DNA of 64,000 nt from Sesamum alatum (Eukaryota; Streptophyta; Magnoliopsida; Lamiales; Pedaliaceae). The translations under genes and the position numbers were made by a program. The stretch spans positions 12,783,864 through 12,847,863 of the forward strand of contig JACGWO010000008.1 of assembly GCA_034509735.1 (NCBI GenBank), in the 5' to 3' direction. Shown one piece after another: positions 33,705-44,749 of the stretch (position 1 is the first letter of the stretch; every line of letters begins with the position of its first letter). The notes below the pieces were generated by a model. That model was given only the letters and a program-made list of their open reading frames with translations, was not told the DNA's origin and did not search any database.

Positions 33705-36151
33705 GGGTAAATTAAATCTAGTTCCCCTGAGGTATGGGTAAATTACAAATCCCCCCTTTTGTTTGGAAAATTACAAATACCCCCTAATTTTAACTGTCGT
33801 CTAACAACGAGCCTCTTCCATTACATTTTCATCCAATTTTCAATGTGAATGGACAAAAATGCCCTTATGGATTATAATTATAATTTTATATATGTTTAAA
33901 AAAAATTATGGACTAAATTGCCCTCTGAACCTTTATGTAAGATATTAAATGTCAGATGGTGTGTAATCGTTATGTTGATCTTTATAATTGAATAAAATTG
34001 TAATATTTTTTTGATTAATTTGAAATGACAGGTTCCTGTTAGTGTACAAAATCCTACTCATTCCATAAGTAACAAAATCCTGTTCACACCAATATACACA
34101 AGTACCAAAATGAACAAAAGAAAATAGAGGATTTGATAGTATAGACAAAATGATCATGTTCATTCCATAAGTCACATCAAACAATCACAAACACATTGTT
34201 CAAAATACATTGCCATCCAAAAACATTGGTTCAAAAACATTTCAACAACCACTTACCAATCCATAGTATTCTGCACATATTACTTTCAAAACACCAATTC
34301 ACATTAGTTCAAAAGACATTCACTGTTGCTTGCAAGTTTCATTGGGGTTGAATGCCTTAACATCCTTGTTCTTCTTGCTCCTTATCTCCATTTGTAGGGA
34401 GACTCCTAGTCCTCTCCAAAAGCTTGGTGGTAGATACGATGCTCCAAGATTTGATGGTGGTTGTGATGATGATCCTGCAACAGGCATTGAATGGCCATGT
34501 TCTGTGTTGGGCAATGGTTGAGATGAAGAAATTTGTGGCTTGGGGACTGGTTATAATTTTGCTTTTGTTTTCTTGTTTGCTCTTGTTGGAGCAACAAGTT
34601 GGGATGAACTTCCCTTGGCTATAATTATCCTCAAATTCAGAATTACTCTCATTTTTACTCTCACAGTGATCATCAGAGCTATAATTATTCAATTCATCCC
34701 CAGTTTCATCACCTTTTTCTTCACTATTTTTTTCAGAATTAGACTCCGCACTCTCATTTTCACTCCCCTCAGTCTCATTTTCACTCCCCTTAGTCTCATT
34801 TTCAGAATCCCCTACCTCTTTTTCAGATTCCTCAATCTCATTTTCAAAACCCTCATTTTTATTTTCAGAATCCCCTCCCTCATTTTCAACTTCACTCTCT
34901 TTCTCAGCACCTTCTCCCTCATTCAGTCCTCATCCACTCCACATAAACTTCAATCTGAGTCCTATTTTAATTCCTACTAAACATGTTTAATACATCTTTA
35001 TCACCACTTATGTTCATCAACACATCACTGTCATCTACATTATAAGATATCTGAAGCATATCATCATCACAAGCATTGTGAATCTCCCTAATATCTAAAA
35101 GAAAATCAATGTAGCTATACTCATCTTCATCGATATTTTTCAATTTTTTGCACTTGCCTCTACAATATATGGCCAATGTATATAATTTGTACACCATTTC
35201 TATAGGGAAAAATTAAAACAACACGAAACAGAAACATACTCAAAAAATAAAAATAGAACATACTCAGAAAATGTAAACAACACAAAATAGAAATAGAAAA
35301 TGTAAACAACACAAAACAGAAACAGATTTTTTTCAACCTTTATATTCAATCACATGCATACGTACATAGTGTTTCGAAACCCTATTAAGAAATTTGAAAC
35401 CCAAGCATAAATTTCACAAGACCCCCAATTTATATGCAGAAAATTAAAACTGAAATTACGCTTTCTCAGAAAATAAAATAAAATTTTCTAAAAATAAAAA
35501 CATATACAACATAGAATGAAAAATATATTTTCACCAACACATTATGGAGAAAAAAATATAAATATTGAAAACCCTAAAATATACTATCAGTTAAAGTTTT
35601 AAACTTAACAAAAAAACTAAACTTTTATTACCATAAACGTGAAAAACTACTTCAAACCACTAGAAATACCAAAAATATTAACTATTATCATTGATCAGAC
35701 CAAAGAGGGGATCATGTATACCTTTTTCTTCGGTGAAACACGTTGAGCTTCGGTTCTTCAGCCGTCAAACACCATTCCCACTATGACCAACCAAGAAACA
35801 GAAGAAACAGAGGCAAATGGGAGAGGAGAAGACGACGTTCTGGGGCTGTGCTTTGGGAGGGTTTCTTCGGTGAAAAGGTTTGCAAATGGGAGAGTTCAAG
35901 ATGCAGGAGATGGTGAAATAACCTCACCAAACACATAGGGGAAAATATGTATTTGGCAAATCTTTGATTTTTTATAATTTTTCAAACATTTTGTAAAAAT
36001 AAAAAGTCGAGGGTAATGAAATAATTTCACTATTTTCGGCTAGGGGGTTCACAATTATTTTGCAAATCAGGGGGGTATTTATAATTTTCCAAACAAGAGG
36101 GGGGTATTTGTAATTTACCCATACCTCTGGGGAGCTAGATGTAATTTACCC
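33705..36151 (-). mobile_element. Deletion-derivative MULE, 2447 bp, long TIRs
   Basis: Terminal inverted repeats of about 80 bp: the left end GGGTAAATTAAATCTAGTTC, then GGTAAATTACAAATCCCCCC, mirrors the right end up to 36151. The 9-bp direct repeat TAATAAATA-like sequence (exactly TAATAATAA at 33696-33704 and 36152-36160) lies in a microsatellite, so its value as a target duplication is limited. Inside, minus-strand remnants of a MURA-type gene keep only the N-terminus and the tail, joined together. Related single ends occur at 1950-2112. Confidence 0.75.
34320..35197 (-). pseudogene. MULE transposase remnant: N-terminal PB1-like, acidic linker and tail
   Basis: Reading leftward: 35197-34967 starts MVYKLYTLAIYCRGKCKKL, with a D/E-rich end, and resembles the N-terminal region before the MULE DNA-binding domain. 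34930-34640 is an acidic, Glu/Ser/Asn-rich run with repeats of SENE type. 34590-34320 is a Ser/Pro-rich tail with LPPSFWRGLGVSL and a Lys-rich end, like MURA C-termini. The DNA-binding and catalytic domains are absent. The plus-strand frame at 34540-34980 (Phe/Ile/Thr-rich) is the antisense of the acidic run. Confidence 0.6.
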
Positions 36152-36160
36152 TAATAATAA

Positions 36161-36530
36161 TAATAACTAATTACTTGAAGATGCCGCAGCTAGAACAATC
36201 TTTTCTTTGTGAGCGTAGTCCAATAATGATTTTTTTTCCACAAATAGGTATTTTTTGTTCCTCCACTTCCGTATACAAAGAAAAGCCAACCAGTATTTTA
36301 CTCTACAGCTCTAATGGCATCATCATAAACTTTATTTTGCCAAAAATTTAGGCCATTGTGAAGTTGAGTGTGTTCATTTGATAGTGCATCTCTATCATAA
36401 TTCAACTCGTTCGGAATTAATGTGTTTCTTACCTCATGTAATAAGAAAAGTTCCGGGTAAGGAACTATTGGAAATTCTCTCAAAGAACTATTGTTTTCAT
36501 TCATCAACTTTTTAATTTAATATAATGCAT
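36161..36530 (-). pseudogene. Helitron helicase fragment, upstream part of unit 3
   Basis: After the MULE, block y continues (VYDDAIRAVE, NEHTQLHNGLNFWQNK). Unlike the other units it goes on into genuine upstream helicase sequence: NTLIPNELNYDRDALSNEH, FPIVPYPELFLLHE, NENNSSLREFP. This shows the natural protein order and marks this as the ancestral end of the array. Other units have different sequence upstream of DRDALSNEH. Confidence 0.75.
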
Positions 36531-38508
36531 TATTTCTAATCTGGGCCGAGGTCAAGTGAATATCAAGATTTCTCCAAATACTACGTTATCCCCACCTTTT
36601 CCTTTGACCATACTTCTATGTCACCATAACCACAATTATCAACCAATTTATTGAGAATGGGATGAGGAAAATTGAAACTCAATAGCCTATGTATGCCACA
36701 AATAATGATCATAAGCACAACCACTCCCTATTGAAGACTAATACTTGAATGGTCACCTATAGCATTAACATATAATTAAACATAAGCAGAAGCTAATCAT
36801 GAGAAACAACCTATGGAATCAAAAATGATTGAAACATGTTATTAAATCAGGGATGGAGAAAGAAAACCAAAAGAAATTATTCTCCGACAGATGCAACTCT
36901 ACCACAATGCGAACTATAAAAATTTGATATACTTTCTATACAAATTTATGAAATCCTGAGGAACAACCTATGGAGTGAAGCTATTTAGTTTCTTCCCGAA
37001 ATCTTCATGTAGTCTTCTCAATCTTGGGATAAAATTAAGAAAAAATAATCTAAAGGCACTGATGCTCAAAGCCAAAATTTGATGGGTATCAAATCCAACA
37101 AATTAATTTCCTACTCAGAAACTTGTAAATAACAGTGAGCAGGATCTAATCCACAACAATTAGTTTTAGATTAAATATTTCAATAAGATAAAAAGGCGGG
37201 TGTTGTTATAACTAAAATTAACAAAATAAATTTGATAAAAACAAAAAGAGAAATAAATATGAGCAGAACTTTTTCCAAAAAAAAAATAGGATCCAACTTT
37301 GAACACCAATTTTATCCTGTCTAAAAAATTAAAACACAAGAAAATTGTGAAAAATGAAAACATATATTTAATAGGTAAAAATGCTATCTAAATATCTTCT
37401 GATTCTTCTCTTCAAACATGAAAATTTTGGTATTAGTCAATTTGAAGGCAAAATCTCCAGGTATATCTCATTCAAATTCGAATTTGAATTTTTATAATGT
37501 TAATTGAGGCTTGCACATGTACTCTAGAATTAAACACTATAATTTGTTGATCACCTTTGCCAAACGACTCAATCACCGTCTTGAACGGTTTGAATATTCT
37601 CTTAAACCTTCGTCCTGGCTTTATTCTTCAATCTCTGTTGTGTCCCCTAAATGAGCTCCAAAGACCCTTTTATATAAGTGTCAAAGAGATAAAGTTACGA
37701 TATACTAGAACACTTTTGCTATTATCTCTTTATAATTTAATTAATTCGAATAACTACATCAAATACTTGTCATAGACATGATTGGCAAATTTGACATGAT
37801 CTCTTTTATATTTGTATTTATTAAAGAGATAAATATCAAAAAAAATTATTTGATTGGAATGTATGTCCAATTTTGTCACGTGGTGTCGTTTGATTGACTC
37901 AAATTTTTAACTAAAAAAAATATGATTTGATTGGTCGAAACATTGCAATTTTGACACTTGTTGTTGATTGATTTAATGAAAAAATATATATTAAAATACC
38001 AATTGAATTAACTATATTTACACTTGTAATTAATTTAATAAATTTTAAAATGTAAATTAAAAAAGAAATGTAAATGATAACTAATATATTATTTTATACT
38101 TGTCATTATTCAATTGGGTATGAAATTTTACTTGTCTACACCATACTGATTTCGTCGTTGATCATCGGTGTAAAAATATCAATCATTCACAATAGATAAA
38201 TTGGTTATATATGGATATTGGGTACGATCTAATGACCTATCCTTATCTTTTCATTAACTAAGGGACGTCCACTAGTTGATTCTCTCATAAATAAACAACC
38301 TTAGGGACGTTACAAAAATTTAACTTACCAATAGCATAAAAAACTAGAAAGCCAACCAATTTCACCCAACAAATTCCTATAATGATTTAAGTTAGATAAT
38401 GCAAACCCCACAATATATCGATTACACGACATAAAGATTTATGTTGTGTTGCCACTAAACATTAGACTAATCAAATAATTATGGATTTGATAGTCCAATT
38501 AGGTATAA
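36531..38508. other. AT-rich spacer without supported genes
   Basis: No domain, long inverted repeat or terminal motif was recognised. Open frames at 37166-37363 and 37557-37775 are low-complexity and unsupported. Some of the 36530-36620 sequence may be further degraded helicase. Confidence 0.5.
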
Positions 38509-38697
38509 CACTACAAAAAATGACTCAATAACAACGAAAAAAAACTAGAGTTACAATCAACATCGAGTTAATTACCAAATAAATTTCTTACTAAATTCGC
38601 TGCTAATCTATATCATAACCAATTATATTGAGCTAATTAGCAAATAATTTTTTTCTAGAAATATATATCATTGCTATTACTGTTATTTTTTATAGTG
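38509..38697. mobile_element. CACTA-type MITE, 189 bp, TAA target duplication
   Basis: Starts CACTACAAAAAATGAC and ends with the complement of CACTATAAAAAATAAC. Both flanks are TAA (38506-38508 and 38698-38700), the 3-bp duplication expected of CACTA elements. Non-coding. It is not obviously derived from the TNP2 element at 2-5 kb, whose termini are not identified. Confidence 0.8.
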
Positions 38698-38700
38698 TAA

Positions 38701-39652
38701 GTATATAACTACGTCATGTCATTTTCCAAATTATAAGTAAACCAATGAGGGGTGCCGATATAATTAATCTGAGGGGCTGTTTGTGAAAGTTTTAGCCCCT
38801 GAAAAGATGTCCATGTAAATTAAAAATAAAAGCCTTTGGTGTGTACGTGACTTAGCAAATGGTACCAAGAATTTGTGAAATTAGACTTAACTTTAGCGGC
38901 TTTCAGTGTAATTTACCCGACCTAACCTTTTGCAAAGTAGACTCGAGTTTACGGGATAGCTTTATTGGCACAAAAGCATTGGAGAGAAAAAAAAAATAAT
39001 TAATAAGTGGTGAGGGTTTAATAGTCATTTAATAATAAATAAAAGAGCTCCGTCATTGGACTATTGGACTGTGGCCTAAACTAAGGAATACCTACTACCA
39101 CGATAGGAAAAAAGGCTTTAGTTACTATTCAAAAATCGTGGTCGTGAGACCCAACCTATGATGTAGGTATGAAGTCTACTTTTATAATAGTGTGTATATA
39201 TTATTTTTTAGTTTGCTTTGAAGTTGTTGATGGTATATTTAATTATATTGTTGTAATGGTATTGAACATTCTAATAGTTCGTTAATTACTTTAATGATAT
39301 CGTTTTATTTAAAAAAAAGAAAAAAAGAAATCTTAGAAAAATGTTCTCCCTTGGATTTCTGCAATCATGAACCAATTTTTTGTAATTTATGTAATTATGC
39401 TTTTTACCTTTGTAGATCTTATTCATAATATTCTAGCATTTTTGTTCTCTTGATCTCCACATTAACGTGATTATCGAATGGTCTTCATCGAGGCATCTGA
39501 ATCAAGTTAATGACTCTATTTGAATTGCACGTCATCCCACTTTATCACTACTTACATTAAAGATTGACAAGGAGATTTGGTTATGAACTTTTTAATTGTA
39601 ACTATAAATAGACCTAAGGTGTAATTGTTGTAGAGAAATAAAGAAAAAAGAA
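38701..39652. other. Non-coding spacer with repeat-like phrases
   Basis: Contains GAGGGGCTGTTTGTGAAAG and GTGTAATTTACCCGACC around 38760-38925, similar in style to MITE termini but without a matched pair. Otherwise AT-rich with nothing I can support. Confidence 0.4.
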
Positions 39653-40171
39653 GGGTAAACTACAACCACCTCCTCAGAATTTGACAAAGATTTTTCGTTA
39701 TTTGTAAAATTACAAAATTCAACTTTATTGAAACATAAAAAAAAAAAAAAGAAGAACTTTCTTTAGAAGTTCGATAAAACCTGGTAATTTCATCATTTAT
39801 TCATTTGGGGATGATACCCCTCATTTTAAATTTTGTTTACCAATGAGGTCCTTCCGTTAACTTCTGTTAGGTTTTCATCCAATTTTGATGGTGAACTTAC
39901 TAATTTATATTTTTTGAATTTTTTAAATTAGTTTTCATGGATTAATATGCAATATGAATTATTTACTTTACTCATCCTTAGATATTTTTATATTTTTCAT
40001 ACAATTTTTATAAAAAAGTAATATTCAATAAGGGTAAAATAGTACGTTCCACTTTCCATCTAAGGGCTACATAATTAATTTCTATTTGAGAGAGTATTTT
40101 TGTAATATTTTAAATAATGATAGAGTATTTATAATTATACCAAATTTCAGGATGGTTGCTTTCATTTCCCC
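39653..40171. mobile_element. MULE-like MITE, diverged
   Basis: The left end, GGGTAAACTACAACCACCTC then TTTGTAAAATTAC, resembles the complement of the right end (AATTATACCAAATTTCAGGA, then GGTTGCTTTCATTTCCCC). Flanks are A/G-rich and only roughly similar, so no firm target duplication. No coding region. Confidence 0.45.
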
Positions 40172-40322
40172 AAAGAAATACTGTCAAACATTCCTCCAAC
40201 TACTCTCTAGTCCAGTCTTACTCTAGTTCACCTTCACTCTTTTCTCCATTGATGAGTGTCCAAATGATCATAATTATAGTAGTGTTCTAACCATCTTTTT
40301 ATATTGAATTAAGCCTAAATCA

Positions 40323-41549
40323 TGTGAATTTTGGTGTTTGCAGCTAAAAAGGTGTTTATGGTGTAAGGATTGAAGAAATGAAGCCAAACAAGTGAAAAAC
40401 GCATGCAAAATTTTGGAGAAGAAAATACCATGACAAACTTGCATTTTTCACTAGACGTGCCCACGTCTAGTGCGGCGGACAAGCCAGCGAAATTAATAGA
40501 AGATGGGCGAATTTTCTGGAGAGAAGTTGATTCATACAAGGATCACAATGACTTTGGAAAGTTGGAATCTTCTATTCTTAAGGAATTTCAATGGGGTTAA
40601 GAGTTTTAGTCAAATTAGGACTTAAGAGTTATAATAGGAATCTACCTTTTTGGTATCCAAATTTATTAGGATTTTACTAGTATATATAGGAGATGTAATT
40701 CAAGACATGGACCATCTATTATTCTCTGCACTTTATTTTATGAAATTCTCTCTTTCTTTTATGTGTTCTTCCATTAGCATGCTAGGCTAGTTCTTTATTT
40801 TCCGGTTGAAGTTACGGTGATTGCTTGATTCACGCATGTTGTGAGATCTAATTTATGCTTCACACTTTGGTTCATGTGGATATTTGTGTTGTTCTCTATG
40901 CTTTTATCACGAATAATCTGATTTATGAATGATATGGCCCATTGTTCATTGTCAAGAATATTCGCCTAGCTAATTAGACTTGCAAATCCGTAATTGTTTG
41001 TTAGTCTGGTACTTAGTGGCAACGCAACATAATTTATCATGTCGTAGTAGTCGGTTATGTTGTGGGGAATGCACAATCTCGCCTAAATGAATCCTCGTAT
41101 GAGTTTGTTGGTTAGAACTAGACCTTTCTAATTGTTAATGTTGTTGATAGATTAAATCTTGAGCACGTTCCCAGGGTTGTTTATTGATTAGGGAATTAGC
41201 CAACGGACGTTCCTTGGCTAACGACACGGTAAGGAAAGATGAGGTCGTTAGGTCGTACCAATCGCCATAACTAGTTTATCTATTTTGTACGATTGTCATC
41301 TTTGCATCTATGATCAACCGCGGAATCAAGCATAAACCTATCTTCAACTGGAAATCTCTTCTCATATTTTATTCATCCTTTCGAATTTATCTCGTAGTTA
41401 ATTAGTATCTTTTATTCAAAAACACTCCCCCCTCTTTTATTTTGCTTTCACTTGAAGGAATTAATTTAGAACCAATCTCTGTGGATTCGACCCTACTCAC
41501 TACTTCTACAAGTTATTGTGTAGCAATTATTTTTGGTGAATTCGACACA
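40323..41549 (+). repeat. Athila 5' LTR, about 1227 bp
   Basis: Starts TGTGAATTTTGG and ends GACACA. It includes a TATA-like run (TAGTATATATAGGAG near 40677-40692) before AGATGTAATTCAAG, a plausible promoter. It differs from the 3' LTR at scattered sites and small indels, so the insertion is fairly recent. The 40403-40600 open frame is part of the LTR and unsupported. Confidence 0.9.
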
Positions 41550-41557
41550 TCAAATTT

Positions 41558-41572
41558 TGACGCCGTTGTCGG
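41558..41572 (+). other. Primer binding site, tRNA-Asp, with two changes
   Basis: Reads TGACGCCGTTGTCGG. Athila elements usually have TGGCGCCGTTGCCGG, complementary to tRNA-Asp; two G/C positions have become A and T. Confidence 0.75.
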
Positions 41573-41629
41573 AAGTTGGTGCTTTTAAATTAATTTCTTC
41601 CTAGTTACTTACTATCGTTACTTGTTTTC

Positions 41630-42620
41630 ATGCCACGATCTTCTCGTGTAGGTGAACTTGAATTCGATCCCGAGATCGAGAAGACCGCACGGATACTTCG
41701 GAAAGAAACCAAGCAACGAAGCAAAGTGCCCTCCACCTCTTCCACTCCCATCACTGAAACAGAGCATACGCTGAACGACACTGATTTTTCTAGCGAATCC
41801 GACGAAGAAATCATGACTCAAATTCCGAAAAGACCGATCAAAGAGATGACTGCTCCCGACCTCAACCAACAACCTCTTTGCATCGACTACCCAGCTTTAG
41901 AGGTAGATTTTGAACTTAAATCCGGACTCATCCACTTACTCCCTTCTTTTTGTGGTCTTGCAAGTGACGATCCACACAAACACCTCAAAGAATTTCACGT
42001 AGTGTGCTCCGGCATGCGACCTCAAGGAGTCACCGAGGAACAAGTTAAACTTCGTGCCTTCCCATTCTCCTTAGCCGACAACGCAAAGGATTGGCTCTAT
42101 AGTTTGCCATCGGGATCTATCACCATCTAGAATGACCTCAAGAAACAGTTCCTCGAAAAATACTTCCCTGCCTCTCGAGCCACAGCAATCTGGAAAGATA
42201 TTAGTGGAATACGTCAAAATCCCGAGAATAGTCTCTGTGAATATTGGGGAAGGTTTAACCATTTAGTGGAGAGTTTCCCACATCACCAAATCCCACCATA
42301 TCTATTGATCCAATACTTCTATGAGGGATTAACATGCTCAGATAGGGCCTTGGTGGACGCGACAAGTGGCGGTGCTCTATTCGACAAAATGCCTACTGAA
42401 GCACGCAATCTACTTAACACCATGGCATCCAACACCCAACAATTTGGCGTTCAATATGATCATCCATCGAAAGGGGTTAGCGATGCACATATGGCCTCTG
42501 TTGAAAATCGTTTGGATGAATTGACCTGTCACTTTTTAAAGGATTTATTGCAGGACACTCTCAACACGTAAAAGCTTGTGGAGTTTGCAACACCACCAGA
42601 CACCCCACCGATGCATGTCC
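41630..42620 (+). pseudogene. Athila gag
   Basis: The ATG at 41630 opens a basic N-terminus, then the Athila capsid-like domain: IDYPALEVDFELKSGLIHLL, DPHKHLKEFHVVCSGMRPQG, AFPFSLADNAKDWLYSLPSG. A TAG at 42128-42130 replaces the Trp of the SIxW.NDLK motif. The same frame then continues (QFLEKYFPASRATAIWKDIS, HHQIPPYLLIQYFYEGL, SGGALFDKMPTEARNLLNTM) to a frameshift near 42555. The zinc knuckle CGVCNTTRHPTDAC (CX2CX4HX4C) follows in the next frame at 42577-42618. In a live element gag forms the particle that packages the RNA. Confidence 0.9.
42577..42618 (+). other. gag zinc knuckle
   Basis: C at 42577, C at 42586, H at 42601 and C at 42616 keep the CX2CX4HX4C spacing, so the RNA-binding knuckle is intact although it lies one frame away from the capsid part. 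Confidence 0.85.
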
Positions 42621-43440
42621 CACATTCCAAGAGACGCCCACCGAACATGCTAATGCCATAGGTGGATTTTTCAGGCAACCTCAGAGAAAATATGACCCCT
42701 ATTCCAACACGTACAATCCGGGGTGGCGAGATCATCCAAATCTTAGTTATGGCACTCAACCTCAGAATTTTCAGAAATATCCATATAGGCCATCCGGACC
42801 GCCCCCTCCCCTATCTAAACCGGGTATATCTCTCGAGAAAATGATGAAAACACTCGCCGCCAGCACCTAACAACTCCAACAGAATATCTAACAAATCCAA
42901 CAAGAGACTCGCACAAGCATTCAGAATTTGGAGTCTCAAGTGAATCAATTGGCATCCTCTGTTAGTCGGTTGGAATCCCAAGGTAAGTTATCCTCTCAAT
43001 CCATAGTTAATCCTAAGCAAAATGCGTGTGCCATCACGTCGCGCAATGAAAAAGAACTCCAGCCCATGGAGGACAAAAATACCACTGAGCATGGGCACGT
43101 CTAGCAGGAAAAAATAGAACAGGAACTTGTGAAGTCCCCGAAGAAAAGCGACGAGTCTAACCAAGCCAGTAGAAATCAACCCAAGGTATTGCTCACCAGA
43201 CCACCCTTCCCCGAAAGATTCGCCAAAGCCAAGAAGAAGGAAGAAGAGAGGGAAATCCTCGACACGTTCAGGAAAGTGGATATTAACATTCCCTTACTTG
43301 ACGCAATCAAACAAATACCTCGCTACGCCAAATTCCTCAAAGAGTTATGCACCAGCAAAGGCAAATTAAAGGGCAATGAGCGGGTAAGTATGGGGGAGAA
43401 CGTGTCTGCAATTCTCTAATGAAAGTTACCTCCAAAATGC
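42621..43440 (+). pseudogene. Athila gag-pol linker
   Basis: Mainly one frame with several stops (42868, 42889, 43102 and 43418-43423 regions). It carries a Pro/Tyr-rich stretch, a heptad-like helix (QQETRTSIQNLESQVNQLAS) and the Athila block PPFPERFAKAKKKEEE..ILDTFRKVDINIPLLDAIKQIP, YAKFLKELC. These identify the position just before protease. Confidence 0.8.
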
Positions 43441-44100
43441 AAGGATCTAGGTACGTTTTTCATCCCTTGTAAAATTGGCTTGATAGGCATTAAAAGGGCC
43501 ATGTGTGATTTGGGTGCTTCTATCAATGTTATGCCTCTCACGATCTTTGAGTCTTTACATGTCAGGCCTTTGAAAGAAACGGGGGTATTCATTCAACTCG
43601 CAGATCGATCCGTAGTCTACCTCGAAGGGGTTCTTGAAGATGTTCTAGTACAAGTTAATGAATTAGTCTTCCCGGCTGATTTTTATGTGTTAGATATGAG
43701 GGAAGATAATTCCCCCAATTCAACATCTATTTTGCTAGGGAGGCCTTTTCTAAAGACTGCCAGGACGAAAATTGACGTGCATAGCAACACTCTTACTATG
43801 GAATTTGATGGTGAAGTAATACGATTCAATATCTACGAGTCCATGAGATATCCTAGTGATGTACGCACTGCACTCCTCGTAGATATCCTTGACTCCCTTG
43901 TGCAGGAATTTACAGAAATCAACGCGGAGGACCACACGAAGTTGGCTCTTGAAAGCAGCCTTGCACCCGCGCAAGTGCAAGCTTTGGACGAAGCCACAGT
44001 CGTTGATCCAAACTTCAGCAATTGCATCCATGAGCTAGAAGCACTTCGACCCTTGCCTCGTAATCTCTCTTTTTCATCTAATTACCCCAACCCCATACTA
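43441..44100 (+). pseudogene. Athila aspartic protease region
   Basis: 43480-44142 is an open frame with the retropepsin active site in MCDLGASINVMPLTIFESL (DLGAS motif), the flap region LADRSVVYLEGVLEDVLVQV and the conserved ILLGRPFLKTARTKIDVH. The catalytic motif is intact. The frame then runs on to a stop at 44142, while RT continues in another frame from about 44100, so a frameshift separates protease and RT. Confidence 0.88.
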
Positions 44101-44749
44101 AACTTCTACCTTCTATCTTGCAGGCACTTGAATTGGAGTTAAAGGATCTACCCAAACATCTCAAATATGCCTTTTTGGGAGAAAACAATACCTTGCCGGT
44201 AATCATCTCCAATAAACTCACTACCGTGGAAGAAGAGAAATTAATTCGTGTGTTATGGGAATTTCGTGAGGCTATCGGATGGACCATTGCCGACATCAAG
44301 AGATTGAGCCCATCTACGTGTATGCGTCGGATCCTCCTCGAAGAAGGCACCAAGCCCTCAAGAGAAGCACAATGCCGATTGAACCCACCTATGATGGAAG
44401 TGGTAAAGAAAGAGATCCTAAAACTTCTAGATGCAAGTATGATCTTTCTAATTTTCGATAGCAAATGGGTCAGCCCCACTCAAGTAGTGCCCAAGAAAAC
44501 GGGCATTACTGTGGTCGAAAATTCTGTTGGAGATTTAATATCCACTCGTGTCCAAAATGGTTGGCGTGTCTACATAGACTACAGGAAGCTTAATGCATCT
44601 ACTAGAAAAGACCACTTCCCCCTTCCCTTTATTGATCAAATGTTGGAACGTTTAGCCGGTCGCTCTCATTATTGTTGTCTTGATGGTTATTCAGGTTTCC
44701 ACCAAGACGACATTCACATGTCCTTTTAGGACCTTTGCCTACCGTCGGA
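44100..44749 (+). pseudogene. Athila reverse transcriptase, N-terminal half
   Basis: Open from 44118 to TAG at 44727: LKYAFLGENNTLPVIISNKL, WTIADIKRLSPSTCMRRILL, EAQCRLNPPMMEVVKKEILK, SKWVSPTQVVPKKTG, WRVYIDYRKLNASTRKDHFP, CCLDGYSGFHQ (first catalytic Asp). About 15 codons are then missing and the frame shifts; a second frame reads TCPFRTFAYRRM before the sequence passes into the 3' LTR at 44750. The YxDD motif and everything after it are absent. Confidence 0.9.

Noticed and set aside
34540..34980. 146-codon plus-strand frame rich in Phe, Ile and Thr
   Set aside because: It is the antisense of the acidic Glu/Ser/Asn run of the MULE remnant; composition is explained by that.
39653..40171. 9-bp target duplication of a MULE MITE
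   Set aside because: Flanks are A/G-rich and only loosely alike (AAAAAAGAA vs AAAGAAATA).
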